Below are positions 1 through 7,867 of a stretch of 20,326 nt of DNA, one piece after another (position 1 is the stretch's first letter; each line of letters starts with the position of its first letter). The position numbers and the translations under genes are program-made. The stretch comes from Clostridia bacterium (lineage in GTDB: Bacteria; Bacillota_A; Clostridia; Oscillospirales; Acutalibacteraceae): positions 1-20,326 of the forward strand of contig JAILQN010000102.1 of assembly GCA_024699005.1 (NCBI GenBank), given 5' to 3'. The notes beneath the pieces were generated by a model. That model searched no databases. It saw nothing but the letters and a program-made list of their open reading frames with translations, and was not told where the DNA came from.

Positions 1-1203
1 GAAAAGATCAGAGGTTTTTATCACGAGTGCGAAATCATAAAAGTCCTTACCGGCGTCAGAAGATGCGGCAAATCCTCCATCATGAATCTTGTTATCGGCG
101 AACTGCTGGATTCCGGAACAAGCCGGGATAATATCCTGTATTTCAATCTTGATAAAAAACCGTACGATAAGATCACGACGGCAGATGAACTGGACCTGTT
201 GATCGAAAAGAACAGCAAAGCACCCGGCAGAAAATACCTGTTCATAGACGAAATACAGAACGTCAGAGACTTTGAACAGATGATCAACGCCTGGAGAGAA
301 GAGGGAGACTTTTCGATCTTTATAACCGGTTCCAATTCCTATCTTCTTTCCGGAGAGCTTGTGACAAAGCTTACGGGCCGTTATATTGAGTTCAGCATAC
401 TGCCCCTGTCGTTTGACGAATACTTAAACGTGAAGCGTTTTCTCGGGAAGAAGGTGTCTTCGGATAATATGGCTGAACTGCGGAACTACGTCTATGAAGG
501 CGGTTTCCCTTACGTTCTGAGGCTGAACTCGATGAATGATAAAAGACGGTACGTTCAGAACCTGACAGATGAAATATACGAAAAAGACATAAAAAAAAGG
601 ATCAAAATCAGAAACAGGTCGGCTTTTGAAACCGTAATGAAATATGTAGTCAATAATTTCGGTTCAACGACGAGCGTGCAGAATATCGCCGACGATCTTG
701 CGAAAAACGGGACTCCCATCAAAAATGAAACCGTCAATCGTTATATCAGCGCGCTCGTCAGCGCGAAGGTCATCATGCCCTGCGACAGATTTGATATGAA
801 GTCCAGGAAATCCCTTAAAGGCGAAAAGAAGTATTATCTCTCCGATCTGTCGTTCTACTTTGCCCTGAATACCGACAACCGTATCAATTTCGGACCGACT
901 CTTGAAAACATCGTTTACACCTATGCCGCAGGCAAAGACTATATGATCAGCGTCGGCAAAATCGGCAAACTGGAATGCGACTTCATCTTAAGAGACAATA
1001 AGATGAATTATTCCTACGTTCAGGTGGCTTATACGATCCTGGACAGCAAAGAAACAGAGGATCGGGAATACAGGAGTCTGGAAAACATCTCGCGGGACAA
1101 TTATCCCCGGTATCTGCTGACTGCCGATACCCTGCTGCAGAAACGGAACGGAATACGTCACGAGAACCTGCTTGAATTTATGATTCAAAACAAAAGCTTC
1201 TGA
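1..1203 (+). CDS. AAA ATPase with DUF4143-type C-terminus (5' partial)
   Basis: The reading frame is open from base 1, so the true start lies off the left edge; the first ATG inside the window (82) is not the start because the Walker A motif lies before it. Bases 52-75 encode GVRRCGKS (P-loop) and 232-258 encode KYLFIDEIQ (Walker B with the acidic pair), followed by an ITGSNS sensor-like segment. The C-terminal half resembles DUF4143, usual in this predicted ATPase family. Family members are about 400-450 residues and often begin with a short basic helix, so only roughly 10-20 residues should be missing. The family is common in multiple copies in Clostridia and Bacteroidetes; its cellular role is not established. 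It ends in TGA and is followed at once by a perfect hairpin. No partner gene is visible. Confidence 0.9.
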   Translation, partial: EKIRGFYHECEIIKVLTGVRRCGKSSIMNLVIGELLDSGTSRDNILYFNLDKKPYDKITTADELDLLIEKNSKAPGRKYLFIDEIQNVRDFEQMINAWREEGDFSIFITGSNSYLLSGELVTKLTGRYIEFSILPLSFDEYLNVKRFLGKKVSSDNMAELRNYVYEGGFPYVLRLNSMNDKRRYVQNLTDEIYEKDIKKRIKIRNRSAFETVMKYVVNNFGSTTSVQNIADDLAKNGTPIKNETVNRYISALVSAKVIMPCDRFDMKSRKSLKGEKKYYLSDLSFYFALNTDNRINFGPTLENIVYTYAAGKDYMISVGKIGKLECDFILRDNKMNYSYVQVAYTILDSKETEDREYRSLENISRDNYPRYLLTADTLLQKRNGIRHENLLEFMIQNKSF

Positions 1204-1206
1204 TAT

Positions 1207-1253
1207 GTTAAGGGGGTCAATCCTGCAAAATCCGCAGGATTGACCCCCTTAAC
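1207..1253. terminator. Perfect 20-bp hairpin between convergent genes
   Basis: Bases 1207-1226 and 1234-1253 are perfect reverse complements (arm begins GTTAAGGGGGTC) around a 7-nt loop (AAAATCC). It starts 3 bases after the ATPase stop and lies between convergent genes, so a two-way terminator or mRNA 3'-end stabiliser is likely. Neither strand has a T-tract after the stem, so it is not a standard intrinsic terminator and could instead be a dispersed palindrome. Confidence 0.6.
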
Positions 1254-1285
1254 CTGACAAAAACCCCGTTAAACGGACGACAAAT

Positions 1286-1315
1286 CTCAGAACTCAACGC
1301 TCAAAGCTCAGCGCT
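1286..1315. repeat. Heptad array, single right-type arm
   Basis: Four consecutive 7-mers, CTCAGAA CTCAACG CTCAAAG CTCAGCG, then CT. The CT dinucleotide recurs every 7 bases while the other positions vary. The array overlaps the stop codon and last codons of the minus-strand transporter (stop at 1301-1303), so on that coding strand it is an AG-type array running out of the 3' end. No matching left arm is visible beside the ATPase gene. It belongs to the heptad family described in the findings. Confidence 0.75.
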
Positions 1316-2770
1316 TTCCTTCTGCGCCCGTCTCTCCGCCAGCAGGCGTTCCACCTCTTCCTGATGTTCCCTGCTGTCCTTCACGAACAGGATGATCACC
1401 ACGTACAGCGCCTCGCCGATGACGGGACCGAGCATAAAGATCGGATACTGCCAGCGGTAGAACTTCTCGCTCTGGTGATGGATGTAATCCTTGTCGCCGG
1501 GAACGGCGTTATAGCCGAGGAACCTGTACAGCGTAAGATTGCTGATAAGAGACGTCAGGCTCGACGTGATCTTTCTCGCGAAGTTGACCGCCGAGGCGGA
1601 AATGCCCTCGGTACGGAGTCCCGTTTTCAGCTCGACCTCGTCTATGGAATCGTTGATCAGCGAGCGGTGGGCGATCTCCATAAAGCTGGTGAAAGCGCTG
1701 CTTATGCCGATGATCGAGCACATGATCACGTAGCCGTGCACGGTATCGAAACGGGTCGCGGGTATCACGCCAATCGCGTAAGCGATAAAGCGGGCGGAGA
1801 TGATCGCGATCTGCGAGATCACGAGGGCGCGTTTCATCCCGCCGAACTTCGTGATCAGTTTGTTCGCGAAAAACACGGAACACGCTCCGGGGATGCTGGA
1901 AAGAGTTTCGTACATCGTCTCCGCGGTGCCGCCGCCCATCGCGCCGGTATTCCGGAACGCGGACTGATAAAAATACGTACGGTTGATGCGCGGGTATATC
2001 TCGTGTATAGTTTTCGCCGCGCCAATAAGCAGAAGCTTGGGGTTATGACGCAGCACGGCTATGGCCCTGAAAAAGCTCTCCCCCTCCTGCACGGGAGAAG
2101 CGACCCGTTCGCGGAACACCGCGGCGCGCATGGAGAGCAGCTCTCCGCCCAGACCGAAAACAAACGCGAACAGAATGAAGATCAGTTTCTCGTCCATTCC
2201 GTTTTTTTCCATGATATCCCACGCCACGGGGAAGACCTTGGGCAGATATCCGCCCAGGCTCGCGCCGATAGTGACCCACTGAGTCACGCGGGCGCGGTCG
2301 GCGGAATGCGGCGAAGACAGCGGCAGCATGCCCCACATGCCCGTCTCCTGGAACGAATAGAGCAGGTCCCAGCAGAAATAGCAGAACGCGAGCCAGACAA
2401 GCCTGAGCACGTTGCCCGGGAACACCGACAGGAACATCGCGGCGCTCAGGACGCCTATCACCGGCGGGAACCAGAGCAGGAACGGACGCATCTTCCTGTA
2501 GGGTTCGTGCTTCCTTCTGTCCACAAGTCCGCCGACGAGAACGTCGTTGATCGCGTCCCATACGATGGAAGCCGTCATGATCTTGCCGGCGTAATGCGCC
2601 GATTCGCCCGGCACCACGTGGTTCTCATAGAAATACGTCACTCTGCCGGATATAAAGCCGGACGAAGCGTTCTGCCCCATCGCTCCGACGGCGTAGGCAA
2701 GGATCTCACGGTTCGCCGGTCTTACGTCGTCCCCGTCCCGGGAGAAGAAATATGCCAACGGGTTTTTGAT
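1301..2770 (-). CDS. MelB-like (GPH family) sugar:cation symporter
   Basis: Integral membrane transporter of the major facilitator superfamily, glycoside-pentoside-hexuronide branch, with about 11-12 hydrophobic segments. The loop between helices 2 and 3 reads DAINDVLVGGLVDRR followed by KMRPFLLW, the MelB-type D-x3-D-x3-G-x3-DR signature. The family imports glycosides with Na+ or H+; the substrate here cannot be read. The frame stays open up to a TTG at 2842-2840, but that TTG is the -35 hexamer of the gene's own promoter, so it cannot be the start. No ATG or GTG lies in frame afterwards. An AAAGGA Shine-Dalgarno sits about 9 bases before an ATC codon at 2770-2768, and the protein from there (MKNPLAYFFSRDGDD if ATC is read as Met) looks like a normal family N-terminus, giving 489 residues. 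A TTG at 2758-2756 is the fallback. The gene is divergent from the dockerin protein. Confidence 0.85.
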   Translation of the reverse strand: MKNPLAYFFSRDGDDVRPANREILAYAVGAMGQNASSGFISGRVTYFYENHVVPGESAHYAGKIMTASIVWDAINDVLVGGLVDRRKHEPYRKMRPFLLWFPPVIGVLSAAMFLSVFPGNVLRLVWLAFCYFCWDLLYSFQETGMWGMLPLSSPHSADRARVTQWVTIGASLGGYLPKVFPVAWDIMEKNGMDEKLIFILFAFVFGLGGELLSMRAAVFRERVASPVQEGESFFRAIAVLRHNPKLLLIGAAKTIHEIYPRINRTYFYQSAFRNTGAMGGGTAETMYETLSSIPGACSVFFANKLITKFGGMKRALVISQIAIISARFIAYAIGVIPATRFDTVHGYVIMCSIIGISSAFTSFMEIAHRSLINDSIDEVELKTGLRTEGISASAVNFARKITSSLTSLISNLTLYRFLGYNAVPGDKDYIHHQSEKFYRWQYPIFMLGPVIGEALYVVIILFVKDSREHQEEVERLLAERRAQKESAEL

Positions 2771-2812
2771 AAGATCACATCCTTTTACAGCACCTTGTTT
2801 TTCTCTTATTCC

Positions 2813-2842
2813 ATTCTTATCAGAAAGGACACAGAATGTCAA
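2813..2842 (-). promoter_or_regulatory. Sigma-A-type promoter of the transporter gene
   Basis: On the minus strand, TTGACA (2842-2837) is followed after 18 bases by AAGAAT (2818-2813), or after 17 by TAAGAA. This puts the transcript start near 2806 and a leader of about 35 bases before the ATC at 2770. The -35 is a perfect consensus; the -10 is weak. Confidence 0.6.
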
Positions 2843-2865
2843 GAATATGACAAGGAAAATAATTA

Positions 2866-2894
2866 TTGTATTATTATATGTTCTGTGTTATGAT
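2866..2894 (+). promoter_or_regulatory. Sigma-A-type promoter of the dockerin protein
   Basis: TTGTAT (2866-2871), 17-base spacer, TATGAT (2889-2894), in an AT-rich gap between divergent genes. The predicted transcript start near 2901 leaves only about 15 bases before the ATG at 2916. The Shine-Dalgarno AGGATGG begins at 2901. Confidence 0.6.
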
Positions 2895-2915
2895 TGATTC
2901 AGGATGGTGTATTTT

Positions 2916-4499
2916 ATGAAAGCAGCAAGATTTACAGCGTTATTTCTCTGTATAGTTCTGATTTTCGGCGGGGTGACTGTATTCTCCGCCGAGGATAAGA
3001 CTATACCGTACGATCAGCGGGTCTCGGTGGACGAGTGCCCGGGGCATGAATTCTATATAGAGCCGATCTTTTACGGCACTTGCTCCGCCACCGGCATAGG
3101 CAACCAGTACTGCCGTTACTGCAAATATTACAAATTGGGCGTCGTGCTGCCGATCGATCCGGATTTCCATCTCAAACAGCACCTGTCGGATAAATACTAC
3201 ACCGCGGCGACCTGCGTCGAACCGCAGTACAGCTATCAGATCTGCTCCGACTGCGGGCAGGTCGTGAACAAGGAGCCCATCGGCGCGCCGGATCCGAACG
3301 CCCACAAATCCGACGGAAAGTGGTATGCCGTGACCCCGGCGACCTGCAGAACAGACGGCGTATCGGCGTTCAAATGCGAACTGTGCGGCGCCTACTTCAA
3401 CTATACCACGGAACCCGCGGGAGACAGCCACCACGTCTCCGCGCCGGACGCCGAATGGGAGCTCCTGAGGGAGCCGAACTGCACCGAAGCCGGTCTTCAG
3501 GTAAAATACTGCATATACTGCGGAGCGATCGCCGACAGCGAGGAGCTGCCTGCCGTCGCGGGGAAGCACGTTTTCTCCGACGAATACACGGTCGACAGGC
3601 CCGCGACCTGCAAGGACTCCGGCTCGAAATCGCGTCACTGCACGGTATGCGGCGCGAGGACAGACATAACCGAGATACCGGTCGATCCCGACGCACATTC
3701 CTTTACCGATAAATACTATACCGACAGGGAGCCCACCTGCTCCACCCCGGGCGAAGAGTCTCAGCGGTGCGTTTACTGCGATGCCAAAGGCGCGCCAAGA
3801 TCGATAAGCCCGGATCCTGCGCTGCACGTCTGGGGCGATTGGATAACCGACAAACCGGCGACCTGCTCCGAAAACGGCCTGCGCCACAGGGTCTGCTCTT
3901 ACTGCGGCACGAGCAGTCTGAAAGAGGAGACGGAGAAAACCGCGCATAATTTCAGCAGATACGTTGTGATCTCCGTTTCGGAGGACAGGAAATCCCAGCT
4001 TATAGAGTACACATGCACGGTATGCGGTGAAAAAAAACGCATGATACGCCCGATCGGCGAGGAGGAACTTGTGCCGACCCTCCGCCTTATCGAGAATTCC
4101 CCCTACACCATACTCCCGGAAAGCAACCTGATATACGGGATCATGGAGAGCACGGACGCGCGCTCGTTTTCGGAGCAGTTTGCGAATATGTCCGATTTTG
4201 CTCTCACGGATCCTGACGGCCGCGCGTACGAAAGCCCCGAAGCAGTGGTAGGCACCGGAGCGGCCCTGACCGCCTCTACCGAGAACGGCATTCTTATATA
4301 TAAAGTCGTGATCATGGGCGACGTGGACGGTGACGGCCGCATCTTTGCCGCCGACGCAAGACTCGCGCTGCGGGCTTCCGCGAAGCTTGAAGAACTCAGC
4401 GAAGAACGCTCCGCCGCCGCGGATTACAATTTTGACAAAGAGCTCACCGCCGACGACGCAAGACGCATCCTCCGTCGTTCCGCGGGGCTGGAGCTGTAA
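2916..4499 (+). CDS. Secreted protein with Cys-rich repeats and C-terminal dockerin
   Basis: A 527-residue exported protein. The start is ATG 2916, preceded by AGGATGG at 8 bases; the in-frame ATG at 2904 lies inside that Shine-Dalgarno. Residues 1 to about 25 form a signal peptide ending near VFSA. Seven units follow, each with C-x9-C-x2-C and often a His further on (H-x-F/W), spaced roughly 45-50 residues, plus a final CTVCG half unit. The regular Cys/His pattern suggests metal-binding or disulfide-stabilised knuckles; the fold is not identified. After a linker, residues 469-480 (DVDGDGRIFAAD) and 503-514 (DYNFDKELTADD) are the two calcium loops of a type I dockerin, each followed by a helix with RLALR or RRILR. 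A dockerin would anchor the protein to a cohesin scaffold outside the cell. No catalytic domain and no cohesin is visible in the window, so the cargo function is unknown. Confidence 0.88.
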   Translation: MKAARFTALFLCIVLIFGGVTVFSAEDKTIPYDQRVSVDECPGHEFYIEPIFYGTCSATGIGNQYCRYCKYYKLGVVLPIDPDFHLKQHLSDKYYTAATCVEPQYSYQICSDCGQVVNKEPIGAPDPNAHKSDGKWYAVTPATCRTDGVSAFKCELCGAYFNYTTEPAGDSHHVSAPDAEWELLREPNCTEAGLQVKYCIYCGAIADSEELPAVAGKHVFSDEYTVDRPATCKDSGSKSRHCTVCGARTDITEIPVDPDAHSFTDKYYTDREPTCSTPGEESQRCVYCDAKGAPRSISPDPALHVWGDWITDKPATCSENGLRHRVCSYCGTSSLKEETEKTAHNFSRYVVISVSEDRKSQLIEYTCTVCGEKKRMIRPIGEEELVPTLRLIENSPYTILPESNLIYGIMESTDARSFSEQFANMSDFALTDPDGRAYESPEAVVGTGAALTASTENGILIYKVVIMGDVDGDGRIFAADARLALRASAKLEELSEERSAAADYNFDKELTADDARRILRRSAGLEL

Positions 4500-4500
4500 A

Positions 4501-4704
4501 GTCAGTTCATAGTTCCAAGTTCCAAGTTCCAAGCCGGCGACAATAAAGCTGTTTCCGTTCACATTCGGTTACGCAGTTGATTCATCCGGAAGAACAGCAT
4601 TTGTCTCTGTTGAGACCTTAGGTAAGCACTGATTTATTCAACTGAATGGTACCCGTTTCAGAGTTGAGAGCTTGGAACTTGGAACTTGGAACTTGGAACT
4701 ATTC
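4501..4704. repeat. Heptad inverted-repeat element with perfectly matched arms
   Basis: The left arm (4501-4535) reads in 7-base steps GTCAGTT CATAGTT CCAAGTT CCAAGTT CCAAGCC. The right arm (about 4655-4704) contains CTTGGAA four times (4671-4698). Bases 4510-4533 and 4678-4701 are perfect reverse complements over 24 bp, separated by 144 bp. The interior also holds a smaller CAGTTGA/TCAACTG pair. The element begins directly after the dockerin gene's stop codon and fills most of the gap to the next gene; no separate promoter is evident there. Confidence 0.85.
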
Positions 4705-4763
4705 AACACCTTAATCAACACTGAAAAGGCGCAACTATGATGTCGCCGTCTTAAAACTGAAAG

Positions 4764-5363
4764 ATGCAGATACTTACAGACTACTGGTACTTATGGCTCG
4801 TCCTTGCCGGCCTGATACTACTCCTGATCTGGTCGAGCAAAAAGGCCTTTGCCGCCGTAAAGAAACACAGCGAGATAGTCACGCGAGAGCGCGCCTATCT
4901 CGAGCGTTTCACCATGCTCACGAAAAAATACCGCGATCTTGATCACAACCTTGCCGAACGGTCAGACGCAGCGGAGCTGATGGAAGGCGTCACAGCCTGC
5001 CTGCAGCGCGAGATCGAAAAGGCGCCTGTAAGGCTGGAGGCTTTCAACAGCGCGGAGGAATGGCGCAGAAAGGTATACGCGGTTTATTATTTTACCGAGG
5101 ACGCGGGAAAGAGCCTGTCGGAATACTTCAGAAACAATACCGAGCCTACGGCGGGACTTGCGGTCGGCCTGATCCGCGATATCTGCCCGGAACGGCTGTC
5201 GAGGATCGTAAACGAGATGTATTCCATGTACGACAGCGACAACGACAGAGTCTCTTACGACCCGAAGAGGATCGAAGAACTCGACGCACAATTCGCAAAG
5301 GAATACGATAAGACGGACTTCTGCAGAGACGTCAAAACGTTTATTCTGGAAAACATCTCCTGA
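4764..5363 (+). CDS. Single-pass membrane protein of unknown function
   Basis: A 199-residue protein I do not recognise. Residues about 9-25 (LWLVLAGLILLLIW) form one transmembrane helix near the N-terminus, with the basic stretch SSKKAFAAVKKH just after it, which predicts a cytoplasmic C-terminal body. That body is charged and mostly helical, with possible coiled-coil character around ERAYLERFTMLTKKYRDL. It has no Cys-rich or nucleotide-binding motif. The start is ATG 4764; only a weak AACTGAAAG precedes it, and the heptad arm ends 60 bases upstream. It is followed by a heptad arm and then the GH2 gene on the same strand. Coding status rests on the clean long frame, a codon pattern like that of its neighbours, and a sensible topology. 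Confidence 0.75.
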   Translation: MQILTDYWYLWLVLAGLILLLIWSSKKAFAAVKKHSEIVTRERAYLERFTMLTKKYRDLDHNLAERSDAAELMEGVTACLQREIEKAPVRLEAFNSAEEWRRKVYAVYYFTEDAGKSLSEYFRNNTEPTAGLAVGLIRDICPERLSRIVNEMYSMYDSDNDRVSYDPKRIEELDAQFAKEYDKTDFCRDVKTFILENIS

Positions 5364-5377
5364 GAACCGGAATCATT

Positions 5378-5420
5378 CTCAAAACTCAACACAAAACACT
5401 GAAAACCAAAAACCAAAAAA
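5378..5420. repeat. Heptad array, single right-type arm, A-rich
   Basis: Seven-base steps CTCAAAA CTCAACA CAAAACA CTGAAAA CCAAAAA, then CCAAAAAA. It starts 15 bases after the preceding stop codon and runs straight into CCGAAAGGA, the Shine-Dalgarno of the GH2 gene. No left arm is visible. The A-rich composition resembles the arms at 17582-17616 and 18306-18347. Confidence 0.7.
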
Positions 5421-5436
5421 CCGAAAGGACGATACA

Positions 5437-7155
5437 ATGTACAGACCCGAATACCCCCGCCCGCATTTCGTGCGCGGCGACTGGCAGAACCTGAACGGAA
5501 AATGGGATTTCGCCATAGGCGACGGCGACTTCGACAAACAGATCGAGGTGCCGTTCTGCCCCGAATCGAAGCTCTCCGGCATCGAGCACAGGGACTTCAT
5601 GGACCGTGTGAAATACCGCAGGACTGTCGACGTGCCCGCGGATAAGCTCGCGGGGACGGTGCTTCTGCGCTTCGGAGCGGTGGACTATACCGCGACCGTA
5701 TTCGTGAACGGAGCCGAAGCCGGCTCCCACTCCGGCGGTTACACGCCGTTCTGCGTTGACATAACCCCGTATCTGAACGGGGGCGCCAATGAGCTTACAG
5801 TTATCGCGGATGACGATACCGGGAACAGGGATTATCCCTCCGGCAAGCAGTCCGACAGACCGGAGAGCTACGGCTGCTCCTACACCAGGACCACCGGCAT
5901 CTGGCAGACCGTCTGGCTGGAGTTCCTTGGCAAAAGCTATATCGAAAGCACAAAGATCGACGCCGACCCCGATTCGAAGAAAGTCACCGTCGGCATAGCC
6001 GCCGTTAACGCAGACGGAGCAGAGGCGAAAGCAGTTATTTCGTATAAGGGCGCACCGGCAGCCGAAGGTTCCGCCGTCATCAAAAAGGGTAAAGCGGAGA
6101 TCACTGCCGTGATCGGCGGAGAGATCAGTCTTTGGGATATAGGCAAGCCGGAACTCTACGATATCGTCCTTACGCTGTCGAAGGACGGAGAGGAGCTTGA
6201 CAGGGCAGAAACTTATACCGGTTTCCGCAAGGTCGAACTGAAAGACAAAAAATTCCTGCTGAACGGCCGCCCTGTCTTTATGCGTATGATCCTGGACCAG
6301 GGCTTTTATCCGGACGGCGTATATACCGCGCCGACGGCTGAGGACCTGGAAAAGGACATAGATATCGCCCTTGCTTTCGGCTACAACGGCGCAAGGCTGC
6401 ATCAGAAGGTCTTTGAAGAACAATGGCTCTGGTATGCTGACCATAAGGGCTATATCGTCTGGGACGAATTCCCATCCTGGGGCATAGACACCAACAAATT
6501 CCGCAAGGCAGCCGTAAACAACTTCCTCAGGGAGTGGGGCGAGGTCCTGAAACGCGATTATAATCACCCCTGCGTCATCGGCTGGTGCCCGCTCAACGAG
6601 GTCTGGGGACCGGACAGATGCGACGGTTTCGCGCAGACTCAGATCTATTCACTGACAAAGAAGGCGGACAGGACCCGTCCGGTCATCGGCTCCAGCGGAG
6701 GTTCGCTGTACGTGACGGATATAAACGACTATCACGATTACGCCCACACGGCGGAAGATCTTAGGAAGAAATTCGATACGACTCCCAACGGACAGTATAC
6801 CGAACCGAAGATCGCCATGCTCAACAAGCTGAAAAAAGAAGGGCTTCTGACTCACAGGGAGCTTGCCCGTCTGCCGGTGTTCCTGTCGGAATACGGCGGC
6901 ATCGGATTCAGGCGTCAGGGCGAGAGCTGGGGCTACGTGGACGACGAGACCGAGGAAGCGTTCGTGGAAAGATTCTGCGAGCTAACCACAGCTATAGCTC
7001 AGTCCGGTTTCTGCGGCATGTGCTACACGCAGCTTACGAACGTGGAGCAGGAGCAGAACGGACTTGTGTTCTATGACCGCTCTGCAAAATTCTCGGACGC
7101 GGCTATGGCGAAGATCCGCGAATGCAATATGCAGAAAGCGGCGTGCGAGGAATAA
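5437..7155 (+). CDS. Glycoside hydrolase family 2 (beta-galactosidase/glucuronidase-like)
   Basis: A 572-residue retaining exo-glycosidase with no signal peptide, so it acts in the cytoplasm on imported oligosaccharides. The order is: N-terminal sugar-binding jelly-roll domain (WQNLNGKWDF near the start, then FVNGAEAGSHSGGYTPF), a short immunoglobulin-like domain, and a TIM barrel opening with KKFLLNGRPVFMRMILDQGF. The acid/base Glu is E388 in HPCVIGWCPLNEVWG, and the probable nucleophile is E485 in LPVFLSEYGG. The length is that of the short three-domain GH2 group, well under the roughly 1000 residues of LacZ. Substrate (galactoside, glucuronide, mannoside or arabinoside) cannot be settled from sequence alone. 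AAAGGA lies about 9 bases before the ATG. The MelB-like transporter upstream would be a logical partner, but the two are not in one operon. Confidence 0.92.
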   Translation: MYRPEYPRPHFVRGDWQNLNGKWDFAIGDGDFDKQIEVPFCPESKLSGIEHRDFMDRVKYRRTVDVPADKLAGTVLLRFGAVDYTATVFVNGAEAGSHSGGYTPFCVDITPYLNGGANELTVIADDDTGNRDYPSGKQSDRPESYGCSYTRTTGIWQTVWLEFLGKSYIESTKIDADPDSKKVTVGIAAVNADGAEAKAVISYKGAPAAEGSAVIKKGKAEITAVIGGEISLWDIGKPELYDIVLTLSKDGEELDRAETYTGFRKVELKDKKFLLNGRPVFMRMILDQGFYPDGVYTAPTAEDLEKDIDIALAFGYNGARLHQKVFEEQWLWYADHKGYIVWDEFPSWGIDTNKFRKAAVNNFLREWGEVLKRDYNHPCVIGWCPLNEVWGPDRCDGFAQTQIYSLTKKADRTRPVIGSSGGSLYVTDINDYHDYAHTAEDLRKKFDTTPNGQYTEPKIAMLNKLKKEGLLTHRELARLPVFLSEYGGIGFRRQGESWGYVDDETEEAFVERFCELTTAIAQSGFCGMCYTQLTNVEQEQNGLVFYDRSAKFSDAAMAKIRECNMQKAACEE

Positions 7156-7295
7156 ATCAGAGTGCAGAGTAAAGAGTGGAAAGTGGGGTTATCTGCGCGG
7201 CAATGAGCTTACTGCTTTCCGATCTTCAAAGCGTCATTATCAAAGACAAAAGCCACAACTCCACTCTCCACTATCCACTCTCAACTCTCAACTCG
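7156..7295. repeat. Heptad inverted-repeat element
   Basis: The left arm (7156-7190) is ATCAGAG TGCAGAG TAAAGAG TGGAAAG TGGGGTT, starting on the base after the GH2 stop codon. The right arm (7254-7295) is CACAACT CCACTCT CCACTAT CCACTCT CAACTCT CAACTCG. The reverse complement of the left arm matches the right arm at about 22 of 28 positions with no gaps. The 63-bp interior shows no gene, promoter or T-tract terminator. Confidence 0.82.
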
Positions 7296-7315
7296 GAATA
7301 TAAATATATGTGATC

Positions 7316-7867
7316 ATGAAAAACGACAATCTTACTGAAACATTCGTCTCTTCCGAAGAGATCTGGAAAGGCAGGCTTCTGCACGTTTTCTGCGACACCG
7401 TGGAGCTGCCCAACGGCAAACGCTCCACCCGCGAATTTATTAAGCACAACGGCGCCGTCGCCGTAGTCCCGATCGACGAAAACGGCGACGCCTATATGGT
7501 CAGACAGTACCGTCATGCCGTCGGGCGCGTCACGCTGGAGATCCCCGCCGGCAAAATCGACCCGGGCGAAGAGCCCCTTGCCGCCGCCGGGCGCGAGCTT
7601 TCGGAAGAGACGGGACTGCTTGACGCCACATACGAACACATCGGAAATCTGCTGCCGTCCGTGGCCTATACCTCCGAAGTGATCTATATGTATATCGCCC
7701 GCGGATTCACCGCCGGCAGGCAGCATACCGATCCCGACGAGTTTGTCGACGTAGTGAAGATCCCTCTGGCGGATCTTGCCGATATGGTCATGTCCGGACA
7801 GATCGAAGACTCAAAAACCCAGGCGGCGATCCTGAAGGCGTATCTTATCGAGAACGGAAATAAATGA
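7316..7867 (+). CDS. Nudix hydrolase, ADP-ribose pyrophosphatase type
   Basis: It hydrolyses nucleoside diphosphates linked to another group; the NudF/ADP-ribose pyrophosphatase subgroup splits ADP-ribose into AMP and ribose-5-phosphate. The full Nudix box G-x5-E-x7-REL-x-EE-x-GL is intact (GKIDPGEEPL, then RELSEETGL), with Glu residues to bind Mg2+. Just before it, VRQYRHAVGRVTLEIPAG is typical of the ADP-ribose subgroup. Length is about 183 residues from ATG 7316; a GTG at 7310 would add two residues. Neither start has a good Shine-Dalgarno: the heptad arm ends at CTCGG about 20 bases upstream. The protein has no signal peptide and is cytoplasmic. The gene is bracketed by heptad elements on both sides, so co-transcription with neighbours is uncertain. 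Confidence 0.92.
   Translation: MKNDNLTETFVSSEEIWKGRLLHVFCDTVELPNGKRSTREFIKHNGAVAVVPIDENGDAYMVRQYRHAVGRVTLEIPAGKIDPGEEPLAAAGRELSEETGLLDATYEHIGNLLPSVAYTSEVIYMYIARGFTAGRQHTDPDEFVDVVKIPLADLADMVMSGQIEDSKTQAAILKAYLIENGNK

Noticed and set aside
1207..1253. CRISPR-type repeat or attachment site
   Set aside because: There is a single copy only, and no array or integrase is seen.
1364..2893. Long plus-strand frame opposite the transporter gene
   Set aside because: It is rich in Arg, His and Gln with no fold pattern, and is the mirror of a clear transporter on the minus strand.
2940..4562. Long minus-strand frame opposite the dockerin protein
   Set aside because: It has low-quality composition and no motif; the plus strand has a signal peptide, regular Cys repeats and a dockerin.
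4501..4704. CRISPR-like array or conventional IS ends
   Set aside because: The repeats are 7 bases with no spacers, and no transposase or cas gene is nearby.
5386..6567. Minus-strand frame opposite the GH2 gene
   Set aside because: The GH2 frame carries conserved catalytic motifs; the opposite frame is a GC-codon shadow.
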